From contig CM048842.1 of NCBI GenBank assembly GCA_026545765.1, forward strand, positions 29,871,167 to 29,935,166: 64,000 nt of DNA. Reading direction: 5' to 3'. Position 1 is the stretch's first letter; each line of letters starts with the position of its first letter. Both the position numbers and the translations under genes were made by a program. Shown here in pieces: positions 11,451 through 22,485 of the stretch. The notes below the pieces were generated by a model, which saw nothing but the letters and a program-made list of their open reading frames with translations, was not told the origin of the DNA and searched no databases. The stretch is from Plantago major. Its lineage: Eukaryota > Streptophyta > Magnoliopsida > Lamiales > Plantaginaceae.

Positions 11451-12226
11451 TTAAGCATTCTTTTCAACAACCGTATCTGAATTCTTCTTGATGCGTGCTT
11501 CTGCCTCCCTCTTCGCAATCCTCACTTTAATTTTTTCATCAAAAATCTTCCGAAGGTCAGCATGGAGTAATGACCTTCTAGATTTATTTGCATCATACAT
11601 CTTTTTCTTCTGATCACTCCAGCTAGTAACTCTTGTAATCATTCTATCCATCAATTGACTTATATCAGACAGGACCAATGTAGCAACAATCTCAACATGT
11701 AGCACATGCCTTCTTGAAACCTACATATACAAACAACAAATCTCTGTTCTGAATTATAAACACTATGTTCTCAAAAACAACTCATATGTTCTCAACTATA
11801 ACTCCTATGTTAACAAGTAAAATAAAAAAAAAATACCTGCATAAGGAAAGGGTAGTCGAATTTCTCCCCTTTAAACAACTCCATGTGCTTCATCAGGTAA
11901 ACATCACAATCATTTGTATCTTTATCAGTAATCCAATCAAACTTGACTTTCTCTAATTGGAACTCATTGACACCACAAGGATGGTGATTGTTCTCAACCA
12001 GGAACATCGAGAATGATTCTCGCTATTACAAAAAACATAGATGACATTGTGTTACACACTACACAAACAAAAAAAATTTACAAAAAGAAAAACTTGAACT
12101 TCAAAGAAAGCATGAACCGTCTGTTTGTTATGAGGTTTGTTGTCAAGGTACTGAATACTCTTCCTTTCCATATTGATTACATAGCATGTAAAATGCTTAT
12201 GTGATATCAAAGGAACAAAAAACTTC

Positions 12227-12257
<31 letters not shown>

Positions 12258-13146
12258 TGATCTCATAAAACAGGCATATGAACTCAATAAAAAAAGATAT
12301 GATCTCTACAAAAACTCATATGATCTCAACAAAAAAATCTATGATCTCAGACAAAAAAAGCTATGTTCTCAGACAAAAAAAGCTATGTTCTCAGCAAATA
12401 GGCATATGAACTCAGAAACTATACCAGCTTCATAGTCTTCAACTATGTTCTCAGGCAAATCAACTATGTTCTTAGGCAATCAACTATGTTCACAAAATAA
12501 AACACTATGTTCTCAGGCAAAATCAACTATGTTCACAAAATAAAACACTATGTTCTCAATACATAATATCATAAAACAGGCATACGAACTCAATAAAAAA
12601 AGATATGATCACTACAAAAACTCATATGATCTCAACAAAAAAAGCTATGATCTCAGAAAAACAAATCTATGTTCTCAGCAAATAGGCATATGAACTCATA
12701 AAATATACCAGCTTCACGGTCTTCAAATCAAATTGATGTTCCCTCAAGTTGCTATTAAATGACCATTTAAGTGAACCTTGCATATTCTTCGTAGTAGTTT
12801 GCCGGCCATCACGTTCATAATAATTTTTTGAACCACTTCTCTGGAAAACACCTGCAAGCCTAGACCAGTGTTCCTGTAGGAATTAACAAAAAAAAAATGG
12901 TGAGGATACTAGACAGGTAACAAATGAAAACAATCAAAAAAAATTCCAAAAACATACAGAACTATTAAGCTAGAACCAAAACCGACCAATCTTCATATCA
13001 GGGCTAGAATTAAGCTCGGTGTTATTCAAGAGCATAACCCAACAGTCCACAACGGCACAAGAAATCATCTGTGCAGGCTCCATTGACCTGGTGTGATCTA
13101 TATCTATCCAGTGGGTCTCATCATACCAAACAAGTTGTTTATAATC
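11451..13146 (-). pseudogene. Ulp1-like protease gene, C-terminal exons (left half)
   Basis: This is the 3' part of a minus-strand multi-exon gene. In gene order: an exon at 13146-12970 (YKQLVWYDETHWIDIDHTRS, AVVDCWVMLLNNTEL); an exon at about 12875-12720 ending KTVKL before a GTATAT donor; an exon at about 12010-11840 with TDKDTNDCDVYLMKHMELFK; and a last exon 11705-11451 ending in TAA. TNDC..Y.MKHME matches the cysteine-bearing motif of Ulp1/SENP (C48) SUMO-type proteases, with the presumed nucleophile codon near 11906. A clear catalytic His was not found. Plant MULEs that carry Ulp1-like genes give the closest parallel. The first exon is split at its second codon by Copia-2 (joined sequence TTTTGTAG then GGATTATAAA). 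The right half is 52775-55536. Confidence 0.6.
11760..12720. repeat. TATGTTCTC / TATGATCTC repeat array in introns
   Basis: These introns of the Ulp1-like gene are full of short direct repeats of TATGTTCTCA and TATGATCTCA separated by AGGCAAATCAAC or poly-A. A block of roughly 280 bp is duplicated in tandem: 12260-12440 resembles 12550-12720, each ending with the exon-edge sequence ACCAGCTTCA. A run of about 27 A lies at 12227-12253. The same motif fills the introns of the right half. Confidence 0.75.
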
Positions 13147-14557
13147 TGTTGGTGCAGATAACGGCAAAGTAAAAGACTAGAGGGGGTGAATAGTCTTTTA
13201 AAACTTTTGTCGATAAAACAGTTTCTGATAAGTCTTTTTGATAAGTGCACATGCTCAGCAAGCTAGTAAAGTGTGTAAATTACTTTGCGAGTAAGTAAAG
13301 GCAGAAAGTAAATAAAACAGTAGCTTTATAGTGGTATCTGAAGGTGGCGTAATCCTTCAACTAATCCACTTCAGCCTTTCTCATACCTAGAATCCACTAA
13401 GACAGATAATTGAGTTCACTTTACAAATATCTTCTCACGATTCCCAAATACACTAGGTTCCCAACCAAGTGTTCCCCCTGAGTTCTTCCCCGGCTTTCCC
13501 AGCCAAGTACTTCCTCTACTCAGAACCTTTAACCTTGGAGTTATTCCTTAGTTTCCCAAACTAAGTACTTCCTCTACTCCACGCCTTTTTCTGGTGTTGG
13601 TTAAGAAGAGTTTATCAGAATGGTAGATTAATAACTTCCACAGTTATGTAATACTACCTTCTAGAACAAGAGTCACTTAACACACTTGGACAGTGTGTGG
13701 TGATATGTTCTTTTCTGACCCAAGTCTATGTTCTTCGTTCAGGATAATGAATATCTTAGCAAGTCGCAACAGTGCTTCAATTCAACTCCTTCACAATAGA
13801 TATAGCTTGTTAAGGATCAGGACACTTAGAACTTTCGTGCTACTTAGAATCAAGAGCTTGGTCGCAACTGTAAAGCTAGAGAGTAAGTAGGCAGAAGGCT
13901 TGTATGCTTGAGTGTAGGATATGAAATTCAGTCGTTCAAGTGTATTTTCAAGCATTCTAAGTGGTGATATTTTTAGTTAAAAATCAGGCTGTTTGAATTA
14001 CTATCCGTTAGGCTATTGAGATTCAAACTACAAACAATCCGTTGATAGTACTGCAGAACTTTTGTCTCTTTGTTTAGAAATAAAGTTTTTGCTCAGCGAG
14101 TTCTGCAATGGCATTAAATGCACTGTACTATCTTTTGTCCTGTTGTGCCAACGGAACTATGCACGCTGTTTGAGGCTGTGCACGTTGCTATCAGAAACTC
14201 CAAGCCTTTCAGAAACTAAGGAAAACATCGTTTCTTCCAGAAACATAGTTTTCACTAAGTTATCTTTTTTCATATGGTTTCTGAGGCACAATTCCTTAGT
14301 CTTCTGTAATCTTGTGCAGTCTTCATATCTTCAGATAGTTGAGCTCTTTCTGTTGGATGCCTTCTTCTTGGTCTTCTTCAAAAATATAAAATTACATTCA
14401 GAGACCTAACATCCTATACAAGATTTACTAGACTAATCATACTATGTATACTTCCTCTTTTACAATGTTCAAGTGAACCAAGAGTACTAGATAACTTTCT
14501 GAACTATGGTAAGTCATTATGGTGTACTGATCAAAACTAAACAGATATTTCCTAACA
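13147..14557 (-). repeat. Copia-2 3' LTR
   Basis: On the minus strand it starts TGTTAGGAAATATCTG after the polypurine tract AAAAAGGGGGAAAG (14572-14559) and ends TCTGCACCAACA against the TAATC duplication. It is nearly collinear with 51310-52769. It lacks part of the segment at 51380-51430 of the partner, which explains most of the 49-bp length difference. Confidence 0.88.
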
Positions 14558-15239
14558 ACTTTCCCCCTTTTTGATCTGCCACCTATGACTACCTTTAAAA
14601 ACCTATTACAACTTTGGATGAGGAAACAATCTGCCACTTAAACATTTCTTATGAATTATCATTCTTTTATTTAAGTGCAGAAAGTAAGACATCAACCAAA
14701 TCACAAGGTGTGATCTTTGCTGACAAGTTATCTTTTCAATAGAAAGTATTTGAGAGTAGGTTCATCAGATAACAAAATTACAAGGTAAGCACAAATAACT
14801 TTTACAAGATAATTAAGTAGGAAGTACATTCAGCAAGAATCAAAAATACACAACTAGTAGGGACAATAGGAAAGTCCATGTTCCAAGTGAACATCCTAAC
14901 TAGCTGGCCTTCATCTTTCTTTATTCCTTTAGAAACTCCAAGTTACCATATTTCAGGCAATCTTCAGTGTATTCCATCAAAATGGTCCTCACCCTCATTT
15001 CACAATCTCTGGAGGCAACACATCTCTCTTTATAGGGTTTGTCAGTAAATCCTATGGTTATTCCTTTTATCCACAGAAACTTTCCCCATTTCCAGTAATG
15101 AAACAACTGTTCTTCAGTGGGCTTGCAATAATCATATATCTCTTTGACATATTCCATGTCACCTTCAAATTCCCCTTTGGTCATGTAGAATGACTCAAAG
15201 GGCTCCACTTGCAGTTTGTTGCTTTGCATATAGATATAG
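14558..15239 (-). pseudogene. Copia-2 accessory ORF C-terminus and 3' UTR
   Basis: An open frame at 15229-14921 (102 codons, ending NLEFLKE) is the last part of the accessory ORF. Segments such as ESFYMTKGEFEGDMEYVKEIY and MRVRTILMEYTEDCLKYG line up with 2490-2770 of Copia-1. The 3' UTR and polypurine tract fill 14920-14558. The upstream part of the ORF is cut at about 15230-15240, where family-A sequence begins without an LTR edge, so a deletion joined the two. Confidence 0.75.
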
Positions 15240-15311
15240 GTGCATATTGCATTTAGGATAGATTTTATTTATTAATTTTTTATTCAAAAAAAATTCTGCG
15301 GGAGAACGGAT

Positions 15312-15397
15312 CTCACCGCAGTGAGCCAGGGCAAAAAGGGAGCTCACCGCGGTCCACAGAAGGCAGAAAGCTGGCCTCTCTACTAGACCGTGGTGAG
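15312..15397 (+). promoter_or_regulatory. A1 internal palindrome array before ORF3
   Basis: CTCACCGCAGTGAG at 15312-15325, the half-palindrome CTCACCGCGGT at 15343-15353 and the opposite half ACCGTGGTGAG at 15387-15397. The fourth site of the array is degraded here. Order and spacing match the LTR array of the same family (18990-19109). This suggests an internal promoter duplicated from the LTR. Confidence 0.6.
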
Positions 15398-15596
15398 GGG
15401 CATCCTTGCCCCTGCCTCAGCTTCTCCCTCCTCCACCTTTTTCACTCTCCATACCCGTTTTTCCCCCAAATTTTGAGATTTTCACCAATCCTCCACCATT
15501 TAACTTGGGTAATAGACCGTTGTGAAGGTAGTGAGTTCCTCTACTACTTGGAGACTTCAATCCGTGTTTCTATCCATTAATTCTTCCGGAATCGAG

Positions 15597-16049
15597 GTAC
15601 TTCTGCAAACATGGATTTCTATACTAGATTGATTATTATTGAGTATGTGGTTGTGCTTATGAGGTATGAAATTGTCTAGATAAGTCATAATCAAAGTTAG
15701 CTTAGTTAGATTTTCTGGAGATTTATGATGTTTTGGTGGAAGGGTATTATTGTGCTAGCTTGTTCATCTTAGAATATGTATTCGTACTGCATATTTGATG
15801 ATAGGATTGAGCTTGCTACCTTTTCGATTGAAAACAAAATCCCTTGTAGTAACAATGTGTGCACTATGGGTGTCTTGACAATGTTATAGGATTAGGCATG
15901 GTTCTCACTACATGCGAAAAATGGTTTGGGGAAAAGCATGATGTAGCAACACTTGAATGCACTATGGTTTACTTGAGACTAAGAGTTAGGATTAGGCATT
16001 AGTGTTGTTGCATGTTAAATATGGGTTTACGCTAACATTATCTATCCAG
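15597..16049 (+). other. Probable leader intron upstream of ORF3 (A1)
   Basis: A donor ATCGAG/GTACTTC and an acceptor CTATCCAG/GTACTATG flank 453 bp of AT-rich sequence. A branch-point-like CTAAC lies about 17 bp before the acceptor. The ATG of ORF3 lies 6 bases after the acceptor. Both sites recur at the same place in A2 (22486-22954), and the acceptor recurs in A3 (donor changed to GATGTAC). Inferred from consensus only. Confidence 0.5.
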
Positions 16050-16054
16050 GTACT

Positions 16055-17238
16055 ATGGCACCCAGGCGAAAGAGTGTGTCCAATAAGAAGCAGAAGGTAG
16101 GAGAAGGAAGCTCCAGGGCCCCAGCTCCAAGGTTTAGGGTAGACGCTTATGGAATGAAGCTGGGTAGGGAAGCAGATGACTTTAGGATCAAGCATTTCAG
16201 CACCCCGAGAGGTTTCATAGCGGAGCGAGGGATAAGTGTCTTCGGGTCTCTTCACCCAATGATAGAGACTATCAACGCGAGCATAAGGAGGCTAGGATGG
16301 CAAAGGCTGGTAGGTTTGAGGAGAATGTATGATCCGGTCTTGGTCAGAGAGTTCTACATCAACCTTGCTGATCAAGATATCAATGGATTTGTGCCCATCC
16401 GCGGGAGGAAGGTGGAGTACACTCGTAACTCCATCAATGACTTTATTAGAGTACGGACGGTGACACATGCTCACGCGGATGGGATTTTCAACTCGACCCT
16501 GGACTCAAGGTGGAGGGAGAAAACATAGCTACCATCTGCAATCCTGGTCACAGGGTAGCCGTGTAAGAAACAAGCTTAAACTCAGGATCCTCAACCTACT
16601 TGCGAGGGTTTGGGTGCACTAGGTACAGTACAACATAGTACCAAACTCCACCTTCAGTAGGATATATGCGTAGATAGCCCGATTGGTATCAGCATTGATG
16701 AGAGGGCAGCATATCGATGTAGGAGAGATCATCTTGGCGAAGACATTCGCCCACAGACACAGCCCCAAGGCATTGGGATTTCCATGTTTGATCACCCAGA
16801 TGTGTGAGGCCAGTCAGTGTGTCAGACATCGTAAAAAATGGCCGCCCGAAGAGTTGCCTAGACTTGAAAGAGCTACAAAGAATAGAGGCAAATGCGAGAG
16901 ACTGGGGAAATATGCTGTCAATATCATCAGGCGAAAGCGATGAGGAATATGATCCCGAGGCGGATACAGGATATGAAGAGGTATATGTGGAGGAGACCGA
17001 CAACGAGGCTGAAGATCCACCACCTTCCGGAAATGGGGAAGATCTCGCCGTAGAATTTCAGCGGCTGAGCACAAGACTCCAGGACTGGATGGGACCCCAG
17101 TTTGGGCACATCGAGAGGAGGCAAAGCACGCTCGCCTCCGATCTTTCACAGTTGGGAGAGTGTTACCAGGGACTTACCGCGGACCTCGGAGGCATACATG
17201 GAGTATCGCAGCGGTTTGGTATGCACTTGGATCAGTAG
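16055..17238 (+). pseudogene. Family A ORF3 (putative plant transposon protein), copy A1
   Basis: ORF3 lies downstream of gag/protease in family A. It starts MAPRRKSVSNKKQKVGEGSS, a basic nuclear-signal-like N-terminus. The domain that follows has FSTPRGFIAERGISVF, IRRLGWQRLVGLRRMYD, VLVREFYINLAD, PIRGRKVEY and SINDFIRV, the pattern of the putative plant transposon protein family (Transposase_32 type). A second helical part (about 16540-16800) and an acidic tail with a possible coiled coil (EDPPPSGNGEDLAVEFQRLS, 17010-17200) follow. Frames change near 16500, 16680 and 16830, and the end is lost by a deletion at about 17270. It is not a transposase by any visible catalytic motif; the function is unknown. 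Confidence 0.7.
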
Positions 17239-18680
17239 GACTCATGCTACTCGAGCCATACACAGCACATGTCTACCAGGGACTCGATTTTTTGTTTTTT
17301 GCAATTATGTGGGGTGGTATGTTAGCCACTTTTATGTGATTACAGTTGAGTCGAACTTTTGGCCTAATTTTTGTGTCAAGTCTTGAGTTCTTTTGACAAG
17401 TCTGGTTATCTATTGCCTTAGTTAAGCCTTTCTACTGATGTGATCTTAGATGGCCTCTGACTGAGCCCTAAGGAATTTTTGAAAATCACTCTAGTTCGTT
17501 TCACTTGTAAATAAAAAGTCTTCCTGTTTTAGTAATCAAAAGCCGGTGAGAAGCCTTAAAGCCGATGGAAAAATCCTGTACCGGCAAATGTGAGATTCTA
17601 GTAGGATGAGCAAGGTTTTTTAACTTGCGCCACTTCACATACATGTACACTCTTTTTAAAACGAGTATGACGAATGGCATTTTCGACTTGGTGTCTCGAT
17701 TCTCAAACCTGTTCCAAGGAACAGGTTTGGGGAGGAGGACTCTTGTCAACTTCATACTCAAGCTCACTACTTTCTATATTTGAGCTATGGTCAATTTCGA
17801 AATTGTTTTGTATTGTTATGCTGCCGTTCTAAAAAAAGAAAAAATCTTGAGGTGTATTCCAGGATCATTTATGATCGTCTAAGATCGTGTTGGGCATTTC
17901 CAAATAATACCTATAAACCAACGCGGGGCTGATTGTGCGTATGCTGTGAGGGTTGATGGTTTTGTTTCCAAAATGCATGCCAAATACTACCTATAAACCA
18001 GTGCGTGGGCGGTGCTCGTATGTTGTGAGGGTTGATGGGGTGTATACCAAACCGACACGTACAAAAGTACGGATCTTAGGCAACCTATTGGGATGCACTT
18101 GCAACATTGAGATAAAAAAGAAAGAAAAAAAATGAAAAGTAGAAAATCTGTGAAAAAAGAGCAAAGCACAAGAGAAAAAAGAGAGAAATAAACGTGCAAA
18201 AAGAGCAAAGTACGAGAACGGCAGCTCATTTTATTTCCTTCAATTTGATTTCAACCCCTTTCCTAAAAGTCCTTTCTGACTCGTTTGAATAGAGTGCAAA
18301 GCATGTAATATTAGTGGCAGCTTGTGACGTTTGTTGTCACCATACTAAGTTATGTCTTGAGTGAATACCCTATTTACTGGACACTTCCAGATGAGAGACT
18401 TGAGAGTTGCACTATTATCTTCCTTTGTGAGGGACTACTAGGGTAGGATTAAGTTTTATTTACTTGTGCAACGAACGATTGTGATCTTTGCAAAGCTACT
18501 TGTCAAAGTTAGGGGGGATGGAAGTTTACATCAGTATAAGTGCTTATCTCTGGCAATACTTGTTCCGGTAGCTTGTCGATTGAACTCTTCTGTTTGTTCG
18601 TCGTGTCTATGTGTTTTTTTCTTTTTCTAGGTTTCAGGGTTGTTTGCTCGAGGACGGGCAAAGGTTCGGTTTGGGGAGTT
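17239..18680 (+). other. Family A 3' region with repeated PPT-like tracts
   Basis: Non-coding. It holds GGTTTGGGGAGGAGG (about 17724-17738) and two related blocks GTGAGGGTTGATGG (17947 and 18027), the second followed by GGTGTATACCAAACCGACAC. It ends with the polypurine tract GGTTTGGGGAGTT (18668-18680) against the LTR. Family C carries recognisable versions of the same blocks (25430-25480, 25665-25690), so they are conserved across families despite being untranslated. Confidence 0.65.
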
Positions 18681-18989
18681 TGATGAGTCGATATTTTAAC
18701 GACTCATTTAGTGCCTTTTCCAAGTTTTATTGCGTCTTTTAGCCTTTATTTAGTATTTTTTTTGTTCCGTGTCACTTTTGGGTTTTTGTGTGTTTTTGTG
18801 CATTTTTAGGTGTCTTAGCGTCATTGGCAAGGAAATGGAGGACCAAAGTGCAAAGAAGACTTCAAAACCTTCTAGAAGCACCACAAGGCCAAGTTAGTGG
18901 GCCACTACTCCAAGCGAGGTGACATGGAGGTTGGAAAAGGCAGAGAAAAGTGGAGAAAATGGGAAAAATGGAGGAGTTCCCGGACACAA

Positions 18990-19201
18990 GGCTCACCGCG
19001 GTGAGCCCCACATCCAAACGGGCTCACCGCGGTACAACCAAGCAGAAAAGAAGGCAGAAAGTCCAGACCGCGGTGAGGAGGATTCCCCAAAGTACCTCAC
19101 CACGGTGAGCTCTGTTTGACAGAATCAACCCACGTTTTTCTGGCAGTTTTTCCCATGATTTCGAATTTCCTCTTCCTTAGTCTTATAAATAGACCACTTG
19201 T
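18990..19201 (+). promoter_or_regulatory. Family A LTR palindrome array and TATA box
   Basis: A perfect 18-bp palindrome GGCTCACCGCGGTGAGCC (18990-19007), half-sites CTCACCGCGGT (19023-19033) and ACCGCGGTGAG (19067-19077), and CTCACCACGGTGAG (19096-19109) precede a TATA box TATAAATA (19194-19201) by about 85 bp. The same four-part layout occurs in the LTRs at 36117-36234, 39771-39888, about 47505-47625 and 48611-48720. The last two carry point changes. Confidence 0.7.
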
Positions 19202-19613
19202 ATCAGTCATTAGGACATATCTTCACTTACTTCTACTTTCATATTTTACAATTCCAAGCATTGTAAACACTTAGAGACTTCAATCTCTCTTTTAATTCGA
19301 AAAAGCATTATTGATGTTTCTGACAATCGCATAGACCAATAGGCGCCCAGCTATTCAATAGTACGAGTTAGGCGATTGCTTTTAATGACTTGTATTGTGA
19401 CATATTGTTCTGATCGTTGAACGCATGCTTGATCGTTGAACGCTTGCATCAGTCTTTACCTCTAATTAGTATATATCCGGGTGAGGGCATAGCTAGTGAC
19501 AAGCTTTTTGCCGTATCTGGTTCAATTTTGCAATAGCAAAATGTTGCGTTCGCGGGCAGTGTACCATTAGCTATATCGCGTCAACACTTTTGAAAGATCC
19601 GCTTGCTTCGTTC

Positions 19614-20737
19614 TAGGGTTGTGCAAAAAATCCGTCCGACCGATCCGCCCGTGCAAACCGCCCGCCGATCACCCGCACCCGCCAATTTTTTTTTTTTTAA
19701 ATGAGGCGTGTCAAAAAAAAATTAACCCGCCACCCACCCGACCCGCCCGCCAGTATGTGTTACTTACTAAACGTACTAGTACTGCTTAGGCCTTAGGGTT
19801 ATCACTTATCAATTCATTCTTCCACTTTCCTTTCTTACTCTCATTCTCTCAATCTATCTCACTATACTACACAGTACTCACGCCGCCCTTCTTCTTCTTT
19901 CCTTTCTCACTCTCTCAAATCTATCTCACCTCACGCCGCCCTCACATCACGCCGACCTCTCCCATCGGCCATCACTGCGCCGATCTCTCCCATCACTGCG
20001 CCTCACCTCACGCCTACCTCTCCCATCGGTTTCCGACTTTCCGCCTTCTCTTCCTCTTCTTTGCTTCGCTTCACTGCACCAGCCTTCCTCATCTTCTCCG
20101 TTGAGGTATTACCTGTTAATTGTGCCTTTTCTATTGTTAGTTTGTTAATTTATTCTACAAATTGGAGGAATATATACTCAATTGGAAATTTAGTTTGATG
20201 TTGTTGTCTGTTTCCCATGTTGGTTGTTGCTGTCTGTTTCCAATCTTCATAATTCATATGCTGCAATATCTAATTTGTTCATTTGTTGTAATTTTCTATA
20301 GAAATCATCTGTTTGCTTGCTTCTGTATTGTTAATTACTTAATTAATTTACTACTAACTGACTACTAATTTCTATCTAGATGGAAATGGAGAACAATCAG
20401 ACACAGGATGAAAATCCACCGAATCCAATCGAAGAAGCAATGATTAATCTTGAAGAACCCGTGGATATTCCAGAGTAGTCCGCAAAAAAAAAAATGGATT
20501 CCCCCTGTAAAGAAAAGGAAAAGGGCTCCTCCAAAGCAGAAGGCTAAGCCTCCACCTCCAGCTCGACCTCGACAACTTTCACATTTAAAATTTATGTTTT
20601 TGGTATATGTCCACTCGCCAATCCACCCGCCGTTGTTATCACCCGAACCGCCGCGGGTTGAACAAATATTTCACCCGCCGTGGGTTGGAAAAATAATAAC
20701 CTTAATACCCGCCATTACCCGCCCGCGCTCACCCCTA
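19614..20737 (+). mobile_element. Non-autonomous hAT transposon
   Basis: Ends TAGGGTTGTGC and GCTCACCCCTA form imperfect 11-bp terminal inverted repeats (TAGGGGTGAGC on the other strand). They are flanked by perfect 8-bp duplications CTTCGTTC (19606-19613 and 20738-20745), the hallmark length for hAT elements. Both subterminal regions are packed with CCCGCC/CCGCCCG words (19640-19750 and 20620-20725), as expected for transposase-binding repeats. The uninterrupted site is seen in the other family-A LTRs. At 1124 bp it is too short for a transposase gene. Confidence 0.88.
20380..20560 (+). pseudogene. hAT transposase N-terminal remnant
   Basis: After an acceptor-like TCTATCTAG, an ATG at 20380 opens 32 codons (MEMENNQTQDENPPNPIEEA...) to TAG at 20476. 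The next bases read in another frame as KKRKRAPPKQKAKPPPPARP. An acidic stretch followed by a Lys/Pro-rich stretch is what precedes the BED zinc finger in plant hAT transposases. The zinc finger, the catalytic core and the dimerisation domain are deleted. Confidence 0.5.
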
Positions 20738-20989
20738 CTTCGTTCTAATTGTACAAATTGCATGATCTAGGTATTACCTTGTCTTGTAATTGTAATTTGT
20801 TGTAGGGTTTTGAAGTATCAACCTTACCCACACTATTTGTTTACAACTCACACCTTGAGCCTACACCTTAGAACTAGCTTAATCAATTCCTCGAGAGAAC
20901 GACCCTGTGGTTAAAGCATTGTTGTACTACGACAACCGCTTTACTATTTGTGTTATTTTACAAGTATTAATTTTGAGCGCATCAAAATT

Positions 20990-21007
20990 TGGCATCGCTG
21001 CCGGGGA
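20990..21007 (+). other. Primer-binding site of A2
   Basis: TGGCATCGCTGCCGGGGA lies 5 bp after the LTR and is a tRNA-Asp-type site with two or three changes. The A3 counterpart is TGGCGCTGCTGCCAGGGA at 42027-42044. Confidence 0.75.
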
Positions 21008-21221
21008 ATTGATTCCTACGTTCTTCAATAAGTAGGATCAGTGTGTCATTCCGTATTTTTATTTTTATCTTATTCAAAAAACCAAAGAAAAAATTCAAAA
21101 AATTCAAAAAATAAAAAAAAAATTACTCTTGTGGATTATCTTTTTTGGTACTAACAGAAACTAACAATTCATTTAGTTATGTTGGTATAAAGAAATTTTT
21201 CTGCAGGTGTATGGCAAGGGT

Positions 21222-21983
21222 ATGGCTACGTACGGAGAGTATTTCATACCTCAGCTGGTGGTAAGAAAACCACCAATATTCCTTAAGCCTGAGGTTAGGG
21301 AATACGATCTAGATGATGATTGGGGGTGTTCACTTCCATACTTCTGGGGAAGGCCGATGTAAGATGCTTTCGGATTTATTCGTCAGTTCGAACAATTTGT
21401 GACGGAGTTACCACCCAGTGGATTGAGTGAGGACCAACTGAGGAGGAGGTTGTTTCCTTTTGCCATTAGATCCCAAGCCAGAGAATGGATGCATGCGCTA
21501 GAGCCAGAGTCATTGAGGACATGGGAGGAAGTGCTTAGAGTATTCTATGGCAAATACTCCCCGTACCCTTTGGCGAAGAGCATGGAGGATCGTGTAACGA
21601 ATTTTGAACAAAAGGAAGAAGAAAAGTTCGACGAAGGAAGCGTGAATACTCCAGATTTAGAAATCACTCCCATCCCACTGGTGTCTTTATTGAGCGTATC
21701 CACGCCACCAGAGACCACACAGAGCCAGGTGCCCCATCACCCCGACATCATACATATGTCATTACCCAAGGTGAGTTTTGTTGATCCTTTTTGCCCTTTT
21801 TATTTGTTTCCTGTTTATGAGTGTTATGTGCTTAAATTTGAACATATTAACACTCGACATACTCGTTTGCAGGATTACATGAGTATTCTGGGATCAACAC
21901 ACAATGGAGCAGAAGATATTCACTGGAAGCTCCAAGTAGGCTCGACGCCTGCTCAAAATTCGTTCCCATATCAGAATGGATAA
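21222..21983 (+). pseudogene. gag: Family A gag, shortened and broken
   Basis: The frame opens at ATG 21222 (MATYGEYFIPQLV) just after a CTGCAG/GT acceptor-like site, has an internal TAA at 21360-21362, and ends with TAA at 21981. DQLRRRLFPFAIRSQAREWM, LEPESLRTWEEVLRVFYGKY and EQKEEEKFDE are the N-terminal half of the retrotransposon gag (capsid) domain. The C-terminal half and zinc knuckle are replaced by a Pro/Ser-rich stretch and a tail (FCPFYLFPVYECYVLKFEHI) also seen in family B gag. The two families thus keep complementary halves of the capsid domain. Confidence 0.75.
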
Positions 21984-22166
21984 CGGTAATGTACAGCAGT
22001 CGAGCCAACTACTATAAGCAAAGGCACTTCCTGGGAGGCAACCCGGGGGTTCAGAGTAAAAAATGGAAGAGTCGACGCTAACGACTATAACCAAAGCCTG
22101 ATTTATTTAGGATAGATTTTATTTATTAATTTTTTATTCAAAAAAAAATTCTGCGGGAGAACGAAT
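21984..22166 (+). other. Post-gag hinge, A2
   Basis: GGCACTTCCTGGGAGGCAAC (about 22023-22042) and GTCGACGCTAACGACTATAA (22071-22090) are the Athila segment normally found after pol. Gag runs straight into it, so protease, reverse transcriptase and integrase are absent. From 22105 an AT-rich stretch leads to the internal palindrome array. Confidence 0.6.
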
Positions 22167-22284
22167 CTCACCGCGGTGAGCCAGGGCAAAAAGGGAGCTC
22201 ACCGCGGTCCATAGAAGGCAGAAAGTTGCCCACTCTGCTGGACCGCGGTGAGGGGCACCCTTGCCCCTGCCTCACCGTGGTGAG
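22167..22284 (+). promoter_or_regulatory. A2 internal palindrome array before ORF3
   Basis: This is the best preserved internal array: CTCACCGCGGTGAG (22167-22180), half-sites CTCACCGCGGT (22198-22208) and ACCGCGGTGAG (22242-22252), then CTCACCGTGGTGAG (22271-22284). Whole, left half, right half, whole is exactly the order in the LTR array. A pyrimidine-rich stretch and the probable leader intron follow, then ORF3. Confidence 0.65.
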
Positions 22285-22485
22285 GCCTGGCGATTAAAGA
22301 GAATGAGGGCTTCTTCCTCCGTCACTTTTTTCACTCTCCTTACCCATTTTTCCCCCAATTTTTGAGATTTTCACCAATTCTCCACCATTTAACTTGGGTA
22401 ATAGACCGTTGCGAATCTAGTGAGTTACGCCACAACTTGGAGACTTCAATCCGTGTTTATATCCATTAATTCTTCCGGAATCGAG

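Larger units (their letters stand above)
18681..20984 (+). repeat. Family A LTR shared by A1 and A2, with hAT inside
   Basis: Starts TGATGAGTCGATATTTTAACG after a polypurine tract and ends TTGAGCGCATCA just before a primer-binding site, so it is both the 3' LTR of A1 and the 5' LTR of A2. Without the 1124-bp hAT and its 8-bp duplication it is about 1172 bp, matching 35809-37002 (1194 bp). Confidence 0.9.

Noticed and set aside
17987-18229. Minus-strand open frames with Phe/Leu-rich hydrophobic sequence in the family-A 3' region
   Set aside because: They are shadows of A-rich plus-strand sequence and vary between the three copies.
18990-19109. CCGCGG clusters as chance GC-rich islands or restriction-site artefacts
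   Set aside because: The flanking CTCA/TGAG arms are conserved and symmetric, and the arrays recur in order in several copies, so chance is unlikely.
20985-21010. Possible tRNA gene fragment near the LTR
   Set aside because: Only the 18-base primer-binding complement is present; no cloverleaf could be formed.
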